A stretch of DNA of 64,000 bases from an uncultured Pelagibacteraceae bacterium (GCA_902578935.1 CACHEU010000001.1:1-64000), one strand, 5' to 3'. Counted from the stretch's first letter, positions 46,936 to 56,658 are shown. The notes: generated from the letters alone by a model not told the origin. Made by a program: numbers and translations.

Positions 46936-48072
46936 TTAATGAGAAAAACCTTTGTTTGATAAATTTATACTAAAATTTTTTAAGAATTTAAATTTATTTA
47001 TATCTTTTAAAATTACATTTTTAATAGGTTGTGCAATTTTATTATATTTAAAAAATCCACTCATTAAACTTATTCCAAGGCCAAATAGAAAATTTTCAGG
47101 CTTTCTTTTAACAGTAAAATTATTTAAAACTCCAGAATCTTTTAATTGCATTCCACAAGACAAGTGTTTTGTAATTTCTGCGCTCAATATTTTAATGTCT
47201 CTTAAAATTAGGTTATACCCCTGGCCTGCTATTGGATGAATATTATAAGAGCCCTCTCCTAAAACTAAAATATTTTTTTTAAAAAAATTTGTATTAAATT
47301 GAAATGATATTGGAAAAAAATCTATCTTGGAAAGATTTATTTTTTTATCTAAACCCAGTGTTTTTTTTAATTTTTCTTTTATTAAGTCTTCCATGATATC
47401 TAATTTATAATTTTTACTAACACTCCAGACTAAAGAGAATTCCTTCTTATTAAGAGGCAATATTGCCAAAGGGCCCTCTTTAAGAAAATATTGTTTGGAG
47501 TTAATAATGTTTAAATTGTGTTTAATAATTGATGTAAAAGCTATATCACTAAGATCATCACTCACAATTCTTCCTCCCATCAGCTCTTTAACCAATCTAG
47601 ATTTTCTGCCCGAACAAAGAAAAATAGAGTCGTAGTTAATTATTTTATTTTTTAAAAAAATTTTAGATTTTTTTTCATCAATCTTTTTAACTTCTGCGTT
47701 AACAATTTTTATTTTCTTTTGATTTTTAATTTTTTTAAGAATAGTTTTTATCAGTTTGCTATTTCGAACTATATACATTAAATTTTTTCCATTATTTTCA
47801 AAATTCATAAAATTAAAATATCGATTAGATTCCTCGTGATAAAGATCTATCTTTTTAGAGGGCCAAAATAATTTGGAATCTTTTTTGTCTAAAAACTTTA
47901 ATAAAAAATCATAATTGCTTGGAGAAATTGCTGTTGTTCTGTTATCAAAAAATTCTTCATCAAATTTAAATTTTCCTATCAAATGTACTTCTATATTTAG
48001 TTCGCTTAAAACTAGAGCGGCCGTTAATCCTGTTAGACCGTTCCCTATAATGCAAATTTTTTGTTTTTTCAT
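46936..48072 (-). CDS. UbiH/UbiF/COQ6-type FAD monooxygenase
   Basis: 378-residue flavoprotein hydroxylase, probably of ubiquinone synthesis. FAD motifs: CIIGNGLTGLTAALVLSELN at 6-25 (GxGxxG form, third Gly present), then GEGSYNIHPIAGQGYNLILRD for the ribityl/phosphate contact. The middle is divergent and lysine-rich, so which ring position it hydroxylates cannot be told. It overlaps hemE by four bases. Confidence 0.85.
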   Translation of the reverse strand: MKKQKICIIGNGLTGLTAALVLSELNIEVHLIGKFKFDEEFFDNRTTAISPSNYDFLLKFLDKKDSKLFWPSKKIDLYHEESNRYFNFMNFENNGKNLMYIVRNSKLIKTILKKIKNQKKIKIVNAEVKKIDEKKSKIFLKNKIINYDSIFLCSGRKSRLVKELMGGRIVSDDLSDIAFTSIIKHNLNIINSKQYFLKEGPLAILPLNKKEFSLVWSVSKNYKLDIMEDLIKEKLKKTLGLDKKINLSKIDFFPISFQFNTNFFKKNILVLGEGSYNIHPIAGQGYNLILRDIKILSAEITKHLSCGMQLKDSGVLNNFTVKRKPENFLFGLGISLMSGFFKYNKIAQPIKNVILKDINKFKFLKNFSINLSNKGFSH

Positions 48073-49076
48073 TTCTTATTCCTTACCGTCTGAATAACAT
48101 ATTCTATTGTTTCTGGTTTGGTTTCCGGCAAAACACCGTGTCCTAGATTAAAAATATATGGATGCCCAGAAAATATTTTAAGATATTTTTCAATGGTGCT
48201 TTTTATTTTTTCTCTCCCTGACAAAAGAATTTTGGGATCCATTCCTCCTTGGATTGTTATTCCTCCAGATTTTTCTTTAATCCAACCTGGGTCTATGTCT
48301 TGGTCTATGCTTATACAGTTTGGTTTAACTATTGAGCAAAAATTTTCATATTTTTTTCCTATTCCTTTGGGAAAACAAATAACAGGAATTTTTAAAGATT
48401 TTACGTGCTCTACTATTTTTAAATTTGGGCCAAAACAATAATCAGAAAGATCCGACTCGGGCAATAGACCGGCCCAGGAATCAAAAACTTGTATTATATT
48501 TGCTCCTGCTTCTACCTGCTTGTTGATATGTAAACAAATGATTTCTTCAAGTTTTTTTAATAATTTTTTGATTAAGGATTTATCTTTATTAATTGTATTA
48601 AAATTAAAATCTTTTTTTGGAGATTGTTTGTTTAGCATGTAAATTAACAAGGTCCAAGGGGCACCAACAAAACCAATTAAGCTTTCTTTTTTTGTTGTTT
48701 GTGCAACTTTGTTTATTGCTTTATAAACGGGTGATATTTTTTTTAGAAAACTTTCGGGTGTAGTTTCTATAATTTTATCTAGATTAAAACTTTCTAATAT
48801 TGGACCAATTCCTTTCTTAAATTCTACTTTTTGGCCAAGACCGTAAGGTATTATCAAAATATCAGAAAAAATAATTGTTGCATCTAAATCAAATCTTTTT
48901 AAAGGCTGTAAAGTAATATCTTTGACCAATTCAGGTTCCAAACAAAGTTTAATAAAATTTTTATTTTTTTGTCTTATTTCTCTAAATTCAGGCAAATATC
49001 TACCTGCTTGTCTCATAAACCATATTGGAATAAAAGAAGAATTTCTATTAATTATACAATCAAACAATTTACTCAT
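48069..49076 (-). CDS. hemE: Uroporphyrinogen decarboxylase HemE
   Basis: Decarboxylates uroporphyrinogen III to coproporphyrinogen III. 335 residues: IWFMRQAGRYLPEFREIR at 18-35, IIFSDILIIPYGLG with the catalytic Asp, FVGAPWTLLIYM, FDSWAGLLPESD, and FNLGHGVLPET at the C-terminus. hemE borders the probable replication origin, as in Caulobacter and Rickettsia. It reads away from that gap. Confidence 0.97.
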   Translation of the reverse strand: MSKLFDCIINRNSSFIPIWFMRQAGRYLPEFREIRQKNKNFIKLCLEPELVKDITLQPLKRFDLDATIIFSDILIIPYGLGQKVEFKKGIGPILESFNLDKIIETTPESFLKKISPVYKAINKVAQTTKKESLIGFVGAPWTLLIYMLNKQSPKKDFNFNTINKDKSLIKKLLKKLEEIICLHINKQVEAGANIIQVFDSWAGLLPESDLSDYCFGPNLKIVEHVKSLKIPVICFPKGIGKKYENFCSIVKPNCISIDQDIDPGWIKEKSGGITIQGGMDPKILLSGREKIKSTIEKYLKIFSGHPYIFNLGHGVLPETKPETIEYVIQTVRNKK

Positions 49077-49347
49077 TTATTAATATTATAGATTTAAAAT
49101 ATAATTGATGTAATAGGTCATGTTAGTTACGTAAAGTTGCATTATTCTTATTTTATCTACATTTTATTGATTAAAAAATGCTTATAAACTTAACTTTTTC
49201 TTTATTATACACAGTGTTAATTATCGAATACAAAATTATAAACATAAGATAAATTGTTAGGAATTTGTTAAATAAAGTGAATAAAAAATTTAATTTATGA
49301 GTTGTTATTAATATCTAATACTTATACTGAAAAAATCCACAAACTTA
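49077..49347. other. Putative chromosomal replication origin (oriC)
   Basis: A 271-base, extremely AT-rich gap between divergent hemE and ppsR, the largest gene-free stretch here. It contains a perfect DnaA box TTATACACA (49205-49213), one-mismatch boxes TTATCTACA (49153-49161) and AGTGAATAA (49276-49284, reverse orientation), and a two-mismatch AAATCCACA (49333-49341). Caulobacter and Rickettsia origins lie between hemE and the ppsR-type gene (RP001). I saw no full CtrA site (TTAA-N7-TTAA). Confidence 0.7.
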
Positions 49348-50169
49348 ATGACAAACAAATATCAAATATTTTTAATATCAGACTCCACGGGAGAGACTCT
49401 TGATAGAATTTTCTTAGCTTTACAATCTCAGTTTGCAAATTTTGATTATGATAAAAAAGAATTTGTTTTTATAAGAACCCAACAGCAAATTGATAAAATC
49501 ATTAAAGAATGTAAAGAAAGGGAAAACCCCATAATATTATATACAATTGTTGATGTGAAGCTTGCTAAACTTCTAGCTGCCGAAAGTGAAAAAAATAATA
49601 TTCCTTGTTTTGGTGTTTTGGGAAATTTAATTTTAAGTTTTTCGAAACTTTTAAATCAAAAAGCAACCCACACCCCCAGCGCACAACATGTTCTCGATGA
49701 AGATTATTATAAAAGAATAGAGGCCATCCAATTTACAATGTCGCACGATGATGGAAAGAAAAATGAAGATATCGAAAAGGCAGATATAATTTTAATTGGG
49801 GTTAGTAGAACAGGAAAAACCCCAACATCTGTTTATTTGGCTAACAGAGGATATAAAACATTAAATATACCTTTGGTTTTGGAGCAAAATATTCCTTCAA
49901 TTTTAGAAAAAGAAAACAAAAATCTCTGCGTTATAGGCTTGTTCATCGAAGCAGAGAGACTATCGGAAGTAAGAAAAACGAGGGTAAATGTAAATGCTTC
50001 CGTTGATTTAAAAACTTACACCGATGTTGAAAAAATTAGAGTTGAGTTAGAAAACTCAAAAAAAATTTTTAAAAAATACAATTGGCCATCGATAGATGTA
50101 ACTAGAAGATCGGTTGAAGAAACAGCCGCATCTATTATTAAAATTTATGAAATTAAAAAGAATAAATGA
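49348..50169 (+). CDS. ppsR: Pyruvate phosphate dikinase regulatory protein (kinase/pyrophosphorylase)
   Basis: Bifunctional Ser/Thr kinase and phosphorylase that switches pyruvate phosphate dikinase or PEP synthase off and on. 273 residues: IFLISDSTGETLDRI at 6-20, P-loop IILIGVSRTGKTPTSVYLANRG, and TDVEKIRVELENSKKIF near the C-terminus. It is the first gene on the right side of the putative origin, in the order ppsR-maf-aroE-coaE-dnaQ. It overlaps maf by four bases. Confidence 0.95.
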   Translation: MTNKYQIFLISDSTGETLDRIFLALQSQFANFDYDKKEFVFIRTQQQIDKIIKECKERENPIILYTIVDVKLAKLLAAESEKNNIPCFGVLGNLILSFSKLLNQKATHTPSAQHVLDEDYYKRIEAIQFTMSHDDGKKNEDIEKADIILIGVSRTGKTPTSVYLANRGYKTLNIPLVLEQNIPSILEKENKNLCVIGLFIEAERLSEVRKTRVNVNASVDLKTYTDVEKIRVELENSKKIFKKYNWPSIDVTRRSVEETAASIIKIYEIKKNK

Positions 50170-50747
50170 AAATTGTTTTAGCCTCCAAAAGCGGTGTAAG
50201 AAAAGATATTTTAAAGAAAAATAATATCAAATGTGAGGTTTGCCCATCAAATATAAACGAAGATGAGGTAAAAAACTCCCTTATTTCAACAGGGGCTAGT
50301 CCTTTGTTAATATCAAAAAATTTAGCCGAATTAAAATCAAACAAAATTAGTTCAAAAAAACCCGACCAAATAGTATTGGGCGCCGACAGCGTTATAGACT
50401 TAAATGGAGAACTTATTTCAAAGCCCAAAAACAGAGATGATGCTTTAAATATACTTAAAAAATTAAATGGAACAAAACACCAACTAATTAGTTCAGTCTG
50501 TATATCTAAGAACGGATCTATGATATGGAATTATACAGACGCTTCCACTTTGACAATGAAACAACTTAATTTGGACGAAATTAAATTGTATTTAAGCAAG
50601 ATAAAAGACAAAGAATTATATGCCTACGGTGTTTATCAAATTGAAGCAGAAGGCAGATCTTTGTTTTCAAAAATTGAAGGAGATGAAAATACAATTATGG
50701 GCCTACCCGTAAAACAAATTAAGGAGTATTTAAAGAATTTTAAATGA
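50166..50747 (+). CDS. maf: Maf family nucleotide pyrophosphatase
   Basis: 193 residues; hydrolyses non-canonical or modified nucleoside triphosphates to monophosphates. Motifs: LASKSGVRKDIL at 5-16, VLGADSVIDLNGELISKPKNRDDA and YGVYQIEAEGRSLFSKIEGDENTIMGLP. The canonical ASxSPRR opening is degenerate (SKSGVRK), so the Ser-Pro-Arg part is altered. Coupled by four-base overlaps to ppsR and aroE. Confidence 0.93.
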   Translation: MKIVLASKSGVRKDILKKNNIKCEVCPSNINEDEVKNSLISTGASPLLISKNLAELKSNKISSKKPDQIVLGADSVIDLNGELISKPKNRDDALNILKKLNGTKHQLISSVCISKNGSMIWNYTDASTLTMKQLNLDEIKLYLSKIKDKELYAYGVYQIEAEGRSLFSKIEGDENTIMGLPVKQIKEYLKNFK

Positions 50748-51541
50748 AAAAGTATTTAGTCATAGGAAATCCTGTTGAACACTCCTTGTCACCAAAGTTA
50801 CATAATTATTGGATTAAAGAAAATAAAATTGATGCTGTTTATGACAAAAAACAACTGAATGAGGGCGATATTCAAAAAATAATCTCAGAAGTTAAGGACG
50901 ATAAAATTAATGGAATTAATGTTACCGTGCCATTTAAAAAAATTGTTATACCTTTTTTAAACGAACTGACCTCTGTTGCAAAAAAAACTAAATCTGTAAA
51001 TACAATTTATAAAAAAATGGATAAAATTATTGGGGACAATACAGATGTTGGGGGTTTTGAAAGTGCATTGCAAAATATTAATTATAATATTAAAGGGAAA
51101 AAGGCTTTTATTCTAGGGGCAGGTGGAGTTGCTCCTTCGATTATAATGGCTTTAAAAAAAATGGGCGCATCCAAGATTGTTGTAAGCAACAGAACCAAAC
51201 AAAAAGCTGAAGATTTGAAAAAAATATACCCCGAATTAGATTTAGTTAATTGGGGGAGCCTTCCTGAGTTTGACATAATAATCAATGCTACAAGTTTAGG
51301 TCTTAAAGAAAATGACACAATAAAACTGAATTACAGAGGCATAGGCCCCAATAAATTTTTTTATGACGTCATTTATAATCCAAGCAAAACAAAGTTTCTT
51401 TTAAAGGGAAAAGAGCTTGGCAATCAAATTGAAAATGGAAAAACTATGTTTGCTTATCAAGCCCAGTTAGCTTTTAAGATTTGGCACAATATTGAACCAA
51501 AAGTCGATGAAAAAGTTCTTAAATTATTAGAAAATGATTAA
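50744..51541 (+). CDS. aroE: Shikimate dehydrogenase
   Basis: NADPH-dependent reduction of dehydroshikimate to shikimate in aromatic amino acid synthesis. 265 residues: VIGNPVEHSLSPKLHNYWI, NVTVPFKKIVIPFLNE with the catalytic Lys, GDNTDVGGFESAL with catalytic Asp, ILGAGGVAPSIIMAL for NADP, and NGKTMFAYQAQLAFKIW. Coupled to maf and coaE by overlaps of four and eight bases. Confidence 0.96.
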   Translation: MKKYLVIGNPVEHSLSPKLHNYWIKENKIDAVYDKKQLNEGDIQKIISEVKDDKINGINVTVPFKKIVIPFLNELTSVAKKTKSVNTIYKKMDKIIGDNTDVGGFESALQNINYNIKGKKAFILGAGGVAPSIIMALKKMGASKIVVSNRTKQKAEDLKKIYPELDLVNWGSLPEFDIIINATSLGLKENDTIKLNYRGIGPNKFFYDVIYNPSKTKFLLKGKELGNQIENGKTMFAYQAQLAFKIWHNIEPKVDEKVLKLLEND

Positions 51542-52097
51542 AGTGGGTATTACAGGCTCAATAGCTTCAGGCAAAACTACTGTAGCAAGAATGTTTGCGG
51601 GGAAAAAATACCCACTTTTTGATGCAGATAATGAAGTTAGAAAAATCTACAAAACAAATTTTTTTAAAAACAAAGTGCGCAAAAAATTTAATCTAACTAA
51701 TACAAAAAATATTAAAAAAAAAATGAAAAAAGTTATATCTCAAAATGAAAAAAATTTAAAAAAATTGGAAAAAATCATACACCCACTTGTAAGGAAAAGT
51801 TTAAGAAATTTTGTAAAAAAAAATAAAAATAAAGAAATTTTAATATTTGAAATTCCACTTTTGATAGAAAGTAGACTTATGAGGGATTTTACTAAGGTGG
51901 TGTTCGTGAATTCTAAAAAAAAAATAAGATTAAAAAGATACTTAAAAAAAGGGAAAAATAAGAAAACTTTTGATCTTTTAAATAAAAGACAACTTTCTCC
52001 TGTAAAAAAAATAAAATTTAGTGATTATGTTATCAACAACAACAATTCCTTAGAATTTTTAAAAAAAAATGTTAAAATTATAAAAAATAATTTATGA
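51534..52097 (+). CDS. coaE: Dephospho-CoA kinase
   Basis: Last step of coenzyme A synthesis. 187 residues with P-loop GITGSIASGKTTVARMF at 5-21, FDADNEVRKIY, HPLVRKSL and IFEIPLLIE. The sequence is extremely lysine-rich (KNIKKKMKKVISQNEKN), a sign of the AT mutational pressure in this genome, but all family landmarks remain. Overlaps dnaQ by four bases. Confidence 0.95.
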   Translation: MIKVGITGSIASGKTTVARMFAGKKYPLFDADNEVRKIYKTNFFKNKVRKKFNLTNTKNIKKKMKKVISQNEKNLKKLEKIIHPLVRKSLRNFVKKNKNKEILIFEIPLLIESRLMRDFTKVVFVNSKKKIRLKRYLKKGKNKKTFDLLNKRQLSPVKKIKFSDYVINNNNSLEFLKKNVKIIKNNL

Positions 52098-52771
52098 ATG
52101 AAGTAATTTTAGACACAGAAACCACGGGTTTATCAGTAAAAGATGACCATAGAATTGTAGAGATCGCCTGTGTAGAGACAAAAAATCTTATACCAACCAA
52201 AAATGTTTTTTATAAATTAATTAATCCAGAAAGACAGGTCTCAGAAGATGCAATTAAGGTTCATGGTTATACCAATAAAAGATTAGAAAAAAAACCTAAA
52301 TTTAAAGATATAGCCGATGAGTTAATCAAATTTATTACAGGGAAAAAATTAATTATTCACAATGCTCCTTTTGATATTGGTTTTTTGAATCATGAGCTTA
52401 AAAAAATTAATATGCAAACTATAGATCATAAAAAAAATATTATAGACTCCCTTGAGCTTGCCAGATCAAAGTATCCTGGCTCTTCAAATTCTTTAGATAA
52501 TTTGTGTAAAAAATTTAATATAGATCTGTCAAAAAGAACAAAACACAATGCTTTATTGGACTGCGAATTACTAAGAAAAGTTTATATTAATCTTGTTGGT
52601 GAAAAAGAACCAACTTTAACTTTTCAAGACTCTAGCGATTCTGATTTTTTTTTAAAAGATGAAAAAATTAAAAACAATAAATATTCAAAAATTGTTGTTA
52701 AGCCTTCTCCTAAAGAAATGACAAGCCATACTAGTTTTTTGAAAAGTGAGTTGAAAAAAAATTACTTTTGA
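52094..52771 (+). CDS. dnaQ: DNA polymerase III epsilon subunit
   Basis: Proofreading 3'-5' exonuclease, DEDDh type, 225 residues. ExoI LDTETTGLS with Asp7 and Glu9, ExoII IIHNAPFDIGFLNHEL with Asp, ExoIII TKHNALLDCELL with His and Asp. A C-terminal tail of about 45 residues probably contacts the polymerase alpha subunit. Its closeness to the putative origin is conserved in alphaproteobacteria. It converges with secB, overlapping by 10 bases. Confidence 0.96.
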   Translation: MNEVILDTETTGLSVKDDHRIVEIACVETKNLIPTKNVFYKLINPERQVSEDAIKVHGYTNKRLEKKPKFKDIADELIKFITGKKLIIHNAPFDIGFLNHELKKINMQTIDHKKNIIDSLELARSKYPGSSNSLDNLCKKFNIDLSKRTKHNALLDCELLRKVYINLVGEKEPTLTFQDSSDSDFFLKDEKIKNNKYSKIVVKPSPKEMTSHTSFLKSELKKNYF

Positions 52772-53184
52772 TTTTTTTTTTGTTCGTAAAGTTTTAAAAA
52801 ATCAATTTTTTCATGTATATTAATTTTTTTATAACCAGATTTTTCAAATAGAAGCACAACCATGCTTCTTAGATTGGGATATATTCTGGTAGGAATTTCT
52901 ATGAGAATAATTTTTTCTAACTCTTCTTTAGCAACTTTTCCCTCAATTGTTATTAAAGATGCAAGATTAACCGAAACATAAATAATTTTTTTTGCGCTTT
53001 TGTCTATTGGTGATAGTTTTAAATTTACACTAACCTCTATTATATTTTCTTTTACCTTTTCACTATTTATGTCGCAAATAAATCTGTAGTTTTTAATATC
53101 TTTTTCTAGAAGTAAAGCTGTTTTTGAGTCAGGTATTTCAAATGATATATCTTTGTAGTATTGCGCAATAATTTTATAACTCAT
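52762..53184 (-). CDS. secB: Protein-export chaperone SecB
   Basis: 140 residues resembling SecB: N-terminal YYKDISFEIPD, IIEVSVNLKLSP, and IPTRIYPNLRSMVVLLFEKSGYKKINI, where enteric SecB has ARE-type segments. It is divergent but the dnaQ-secB-fxsA order, conserved in alphaproteobacteria, supports it. It keeps secretory preproteins unfolded for SecA. It overlaps fxsA by 11 bases. Confidence 0.88.
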   Translation of the reverse strand: MSYKIIAQYYKDISFEIPDSKTALLLEKDIKNYRFICDINSEKVKENIIEVSVNLKLSPIDKSAKKIIYVSVNLASLITIEGKVAKEELEKIILIEIPTRIYPNLRSMVVLLFEKSGYKKINIHEKIDFLKLYEQKKNQK

Positions 53185-53596
53185 TTTTATCTTTATCCTT
53201 GTCTACAATTTCTCCATCAATATATTCCTCAGCTTTTTTAACGGAAATATTTTTTTTTGTTATAAAAGATTTTATAATTATTTTTCTCGTAAAGGGTATT
53301 AGTAATAGAAAACCAAGAGAGTCTGTAATAAAACCGGGCAAAATAAGTAAAAGTGCCGCTAGCGCTATAGATGCGCCAGAAAATATTTCAAAGAGTGGAA
53401 TTTTATTTTTGTATAAATTATAGACCCCCGACCTTAGTGTGTTTAGACCTTCAATTTTTGCAAAATAAATACCCACGATTGCAGTTAAGAAAATTAAGCT
53501 AACTGTTGTTAAAGCCCCTATATTTTGTCCAATTTTTATCATTACAAATATTTCTATAGCGGGTATGCCAATTAAAATTAATAAAAGTGTGTTCAT
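53174..53596 (-). CDS. fxsA: FxsA family membrane protein
   Basis: 140 residues with three or four hydrophobic helices. Family motifs: ILIGIPAIEIFVMIKIGQNIGALTT at 6-30, IVGIYFAKIEGLNTLRSG, and LLILPGFITDSLGFLLLIPFTRKII. FxsA relieves F-exclusion of phage T7 when overproduced in E. coli; its physiological role is unknown. Divergent from the Tim44 gene across 44 bases. Confidence 0.93.
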   Translation of the reverse strand: MNTLLLILIGIPAIEIFVMIKIGQNIGALTTVSLIFLTAIVGIYFAKIEGLNTLRSGVYNLYKNKIPLFEIFSGASIALAALLLILPGFITDSLGFLLLIPFTRKIIIKSFITKKNISVKKAEEYIDGEIVDKDKDKNEL

Positions 53597-53640
53597 TTGG
53601 ACATTTCTAAATTATATTATTAATGTATATTTAGCAATTA

Positions 53641-54246
53641 ATGAGTAACAATTTTGGATATCTAGACATCATACTTTTGGCAATGATTGCTGGATTTATT
53701 ATTTTAAGATTAAGAAATATTCTAGGCAGAAAAACTGGTCATCAAGATAAAGTTTACTCTGACTTTGCCCAAAAAAAATTTGGTCAATTTAAGAAAACAG
53801 ATGAAACAGAAACAAAAAAACCTCCGATCGAATTTGATACAGATGGCAAAAAACAATTTCTTAAAGGAGCAGAAATAGCTTACGAAACAATAATTACTTC
53901 TTTTTCAAAAGGAGACAAAGAAAGTTTAAAAAGTTTACTAACAGAAAAAATGCAAGCAAATTTTTCTTCAGCTATTGAAGATAGAAAATCTAAAAAAATT
54001 AAATCCGAACTAACTTTTATTGGTATCAAATCGTCAGCCATTGAAAAATTTGAAAAAACAACAGAAGCTCTTTTTTTTACTGTAAAATTTGTTAGTGAAA
54101 TTATATCTGTTAAAAAAGATAACAATAATAAAATAGTAGAAGGTGACCCAAATAAAATTAAAACTGTAATTGACCATTGGAAATTTACACGAAAAATTTC
54201 CAGTTTAAATCCTAATTGGTATCTTGCAGATATACAAAATCCTTGA
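53641..54246 (+). CDS. Tim44/TimA-like domain protein
   Basis: 201 residues: one N-terminal membrane helix (about 8-24), a short polar linker, then a Tim44-like C-terminal domain (about 75-200) with FLKGAEIAYETIITSFSKGDKESLKSLL and a final WKFTRKISSLNPNWYLADI. It is the bacterial relative of mitochondrial Tim44; in alphaproteobacteria it lies beside secB-fxsA and mltA-smr. No mltA gene follows here: smr comes directly after. Confidence 0.92.
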   Translation: MSNNFGYLDIILLAMIAGFIILRLRNILGRKTGHQDKVYSDFAQKKFGQFKKTDETETKKPPIEFDTDGKKQFLKGAEIAYETIITSFSKGDKESLKSLLTEKMQANFSSAIEDRKSKKIKSELTFIGIKSSAIEKFEKTTEALFFTVKFVSEIISVKKDNNNKIVEGDPNKIKTVIDHWKFTRKISSLNPNWYLADIQNP

Positions 54247-54653
54247 AAAAAGACTCTGACCAAAAAGATTGGGAAAACTTTTTAAATAATCCTTCAAATA
54301 TTTTTGACAAAGATAATCTGCAAAAAAAAAGTGAAAAACTTTTCAATAGGTATAAATTCGATTTTCATGGCTATTCTATAGATGATGCTAACAAAAAGGT
54401 TGAAGAATTAATTTTTAAATCATTCGAAGAAGGAGTAAGAGAACTTCTTATTGTTACTGGGAAAGGCATTCACTCAAATAAACAAGAGGATGTTTATACC
54501 TCAAAAGAATACGGTAAATTGCAGAACTCTTTGCCAGAGTTTATAAAAAATAATTCAGAATTAAGTTCAAAAATAGAAAAAATAAAACAAGCACCCCAGG
54601 AACTTGGTGGAGATGGAGCTTTAATTATTAAGTTAAAGAAAATTAAAGAATAA
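54243..54653 (+). CDS. Smr domain protein
   Basis: 136 residues if started at TTG 54243, which overlaps the Tim44 stop (TTGA); an ATG at 54216 gives nine more residues but lies well inside the upstream gene. The Smr domain is seen in [29 protein letters not shown] (the TGKG motif) and [10 protein letters not shown] near the end. Smr domains act as nucleases on RNA or DNA; the target here is unknown. Converges with hslU, overlapping by 11 bases. Confidence 0.9.
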   Translation: MKKDSDQKDWENFLNNPSNIFDKDNLQKKSEKLFNRYKFDFHGYSIDDANKKVEELIFKSFEEGVRELLIVTGKGIHSNKQEDVYTSKEYGKLQNSLPEFIKNNSELSSKIEKIKQAPQELGGDGALIIKLKKIKE

Positions 54654-56013
54654 ATTTTGATAGATCTGTATCTTTAACAAGGTCTCCTAAATTTTTCCTA
54701 ACATAATCTGCGTTAATTGCAATTTTTTGTCCAGCTTTATCTGACGCTGTAAAACTAATTTCATCTAAAACCTTCTCTATTATGGTGTGTAGTCTTCTTG
54801 CGCCTATATTTTCCACGGTAGAATTTATTTCTGTCGAAAGTTTAGCCAACATATCAATTCCATCATCAGAAAAGTCTAAATCAACATCTTCAGTTTTTAA
54901 TAATGCTTTGTACTGTTTTATCAAACTGTTATCAGGTTCTTTTAAAATTCTTTTGAAATCTTCCTCTGTAAGCGCCTTTAATTCTACTCTGATAGGCAAA
55001 CGTCCCTGTAATTCTGGCAATAAATCCGAGGGTTTTGCTAATTGGAAAGCTCCTGATGCAATAAACAAAATGTGATCTGTTTTAACAGGTCCATATTTTG
55101 TATTCACAGTTGTGCCTTCTATCAACGGAAGCAAATCTCTTTGGACACCTTCTCTAGACACATCACCACCCACTCGGTCTGTTCTTGCGGAAACTTTATC
55201 TATTTCGTCCAGGAACACTATTCCGTTATTTTCTGTTGAATCTTTTGCTTCTTTAATAATTTTATCTTCTTCGATCATTTTATCTGATTCTTGAGCTATC
55301 AAGATTTCATGTGACTCTTTAACGGTCATTTTCTTTTTTTTACCCTTTGGATTCATGGACTTACCTAGCATTTCTCCAATGTTGACCATTCCGATGTTAG
55401 CACCAGGCATTCCAGGTATTTCAAAGCTTGGCATTCCTGATTTTGTTTCGTTTACTTCAATTTCAATTTCATTTTTATCTAAATCACCAGAACGCAGTCT
55501 TTTTCTAAAACTTTCTCTTGTCGCTAAACTTGCTTTTTTTCCTACAAGGGCATCTAAAACCTTTTCCTCAGCAGCTTGTTGAGCTTTTGCATGAACTTCT
55601 TTTCTTTTTTTCTCTCTCTCCATTGCAATTGCTATCTCAATTAAATCTCTGATTATTTGTTCCACGTCTCTTCCAACGTAACCAACTTCTGTAAATCTGG
55701 TAGCTTCAACTTTTATAAAAGGCGCTTGAGCTAATTTTGATAATCTTCTTGAAATTTCTGTTTTACCAACTCCAGTCGGTCCAATCATTAATATATTTTT
55801 AGGCAAAACCTCTTCCTTCATATCATCAGAAAGAGCTTGTCTTCTCCATCTATTTCTAAGTGCTACAGCTACAGCTTTTTTTGCTTGATTTTGTCCTATA
55901 ACATATCTGTCTAATTCTGATACTATTTCTCTGGGAGATAATGCGCTAACCTTAGAGCTACCTTTTTTTCCTGAATCTTTAACAATTTTGAGATTTGAAA
56001 CTTTTTGAACCAT
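54643..56013 (-). CDS. hslU: HslUV protease ATPase subunit HslU
   Basis: AAA+ unfoldase that feeds substrates to HslV. 456 residues from ATG 56013, two bases after hslV; a start at 56058 overlaps hslV and is rejected. Seen: [20 protein letters not shown] at the N-terminus, Walker [16 protein letters not shown], intermediate domain with a helical insertion around [13 protein letters not shown], Walker [12 protein letters not shown], and sensor motif [16 protein letters not shown]. The C-terminal KFIL end docks into HslV. Confidence 0.97.
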   Translation of the reverse strand: MVQKVSNLKIVKDSGKKGSSKVSALSPREIVSELDRYVIGQNQAKKAVAVALRNRWRRQALSDDMKEEVLPKNILMIGPTGVGKTEISRRLSKLAQAPFIKVEATRFTEVGYVGRDVEQIIRDLIEIAIAMEREKKRKEVHAKAQQAAEEKVLDALVGKKASLATRESFRKRLRSGDLDKNEIEIEVNETKSGMPSFEIPGMPGANIGMVNIGEMLGKSMNPKGKKKKMTVKESHEILIAQESDKMIEEDKIIKEAKDSTENNGIVFLDEIDKVSARTDRVGGDVSREGVQRDLLPLIEGTTVNTKYGPVKTDHILFIASGAFQLAKPSDLLPELQGRLPIRVELKALTEEDFKRILKEPDNSLIKQYKALLKTEDVDLDFSDDGIDMLAKLSTEINSTVENIGARRLHTIIEKVLDEISFTASDKAGQKIAINADYVRKNLGDLVKDTDLSKFIL

Positions 56014-56015
56014 AA

Positions 56016-56555
56016 TTAAACTTTTTCTGTTGTGATATTGTTGTTTGTAAATACACAAATTTCAGACGCAACTTTTAAAGCTTTTTTTGCTATTTCTTCT
56101 GCAGACATATTTGTCTCCATTAGAACTTTAGCAGCTGCTAGAGCATAATTCCCACCTGATCCAATACCGATGATACCGTCTTCTGGTTCTAGCACATCAC
56201 CCGTACCGGATATAATAAAACTTTTTTCTTTGTCTGCTACAGCCATTAATGCTTCCAATCTTCTTAAATACTTGTCCGTTCTCCAATCTTTTGCCAATTC
56301 AACGGCCGCTCTAGTTAAGTTTCCTGCGTGCTTTTCTAATTTAGCTTCTAATCTTTCAAACAAAGTCAGAGCATCTGCTGTTGATCCTGCAAAACCCGCG
56401 ATCACATTTCTTTTCTCAATCTTTCGGACTTTTTTTGCTTTACTTTTTAAAACAGTATTTCCCAAACTTACTTGACCGTCACCAGCCACTATAGTCTGAT
56501 TTCCTTTTCTTATTAGGACAATGGTTGTTCCATGCCAATTTTGATTTGTGTTCAT
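56016..56555 (-). CDS. hslV: HslUV protease proteolytic subunit HslV
   Basis: Proteasome-type peptidase, 179 residues. Propeptide MNTNQNWHG is probably cleaved to expose catalytic Thr in [10 protein letters not shown]; then [24 protein letters not shown] and [17 protein letters not shown]. The hslV-hslU order with a two-base gap indicates one operon. A 103-base AT-rich gap separates it from divergent hisB and should hold both promoters. Confidence 0.97.
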   Translation of the reverse strand: MNTNQNWHGTTIVLIRKGNQTIVAGDGQVSLGNTVLKSKAKKVRKIEKRNVIAGFAGSTADALTLFERLEAKLEKHAGNLTRAAVELAKDWRTDKYLRRLEALMAVADKEKSFIISGTGDVLEPEDGIIGIGSGGNYALAAAKVLMETNMSAEEIAKKALKVASEICVFTNNNITTEKV

Positions 56556-56658
56556 ATTAACTTATGTGGAGATTTAATTTGAATCTTCAAGGTTTTATAT
56601 TGCGTTTATTGCTAAAATGTAAATTTAGCTATATATCTTCATATGAATCTCAAAATTT

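Noticed and set aside
56016-56058. Longer HslU N-terminus overlapping hslV
   Set aside because: The added residues translate the end of hslV; ATG 56013 leaves a two-base gap and fits the family.
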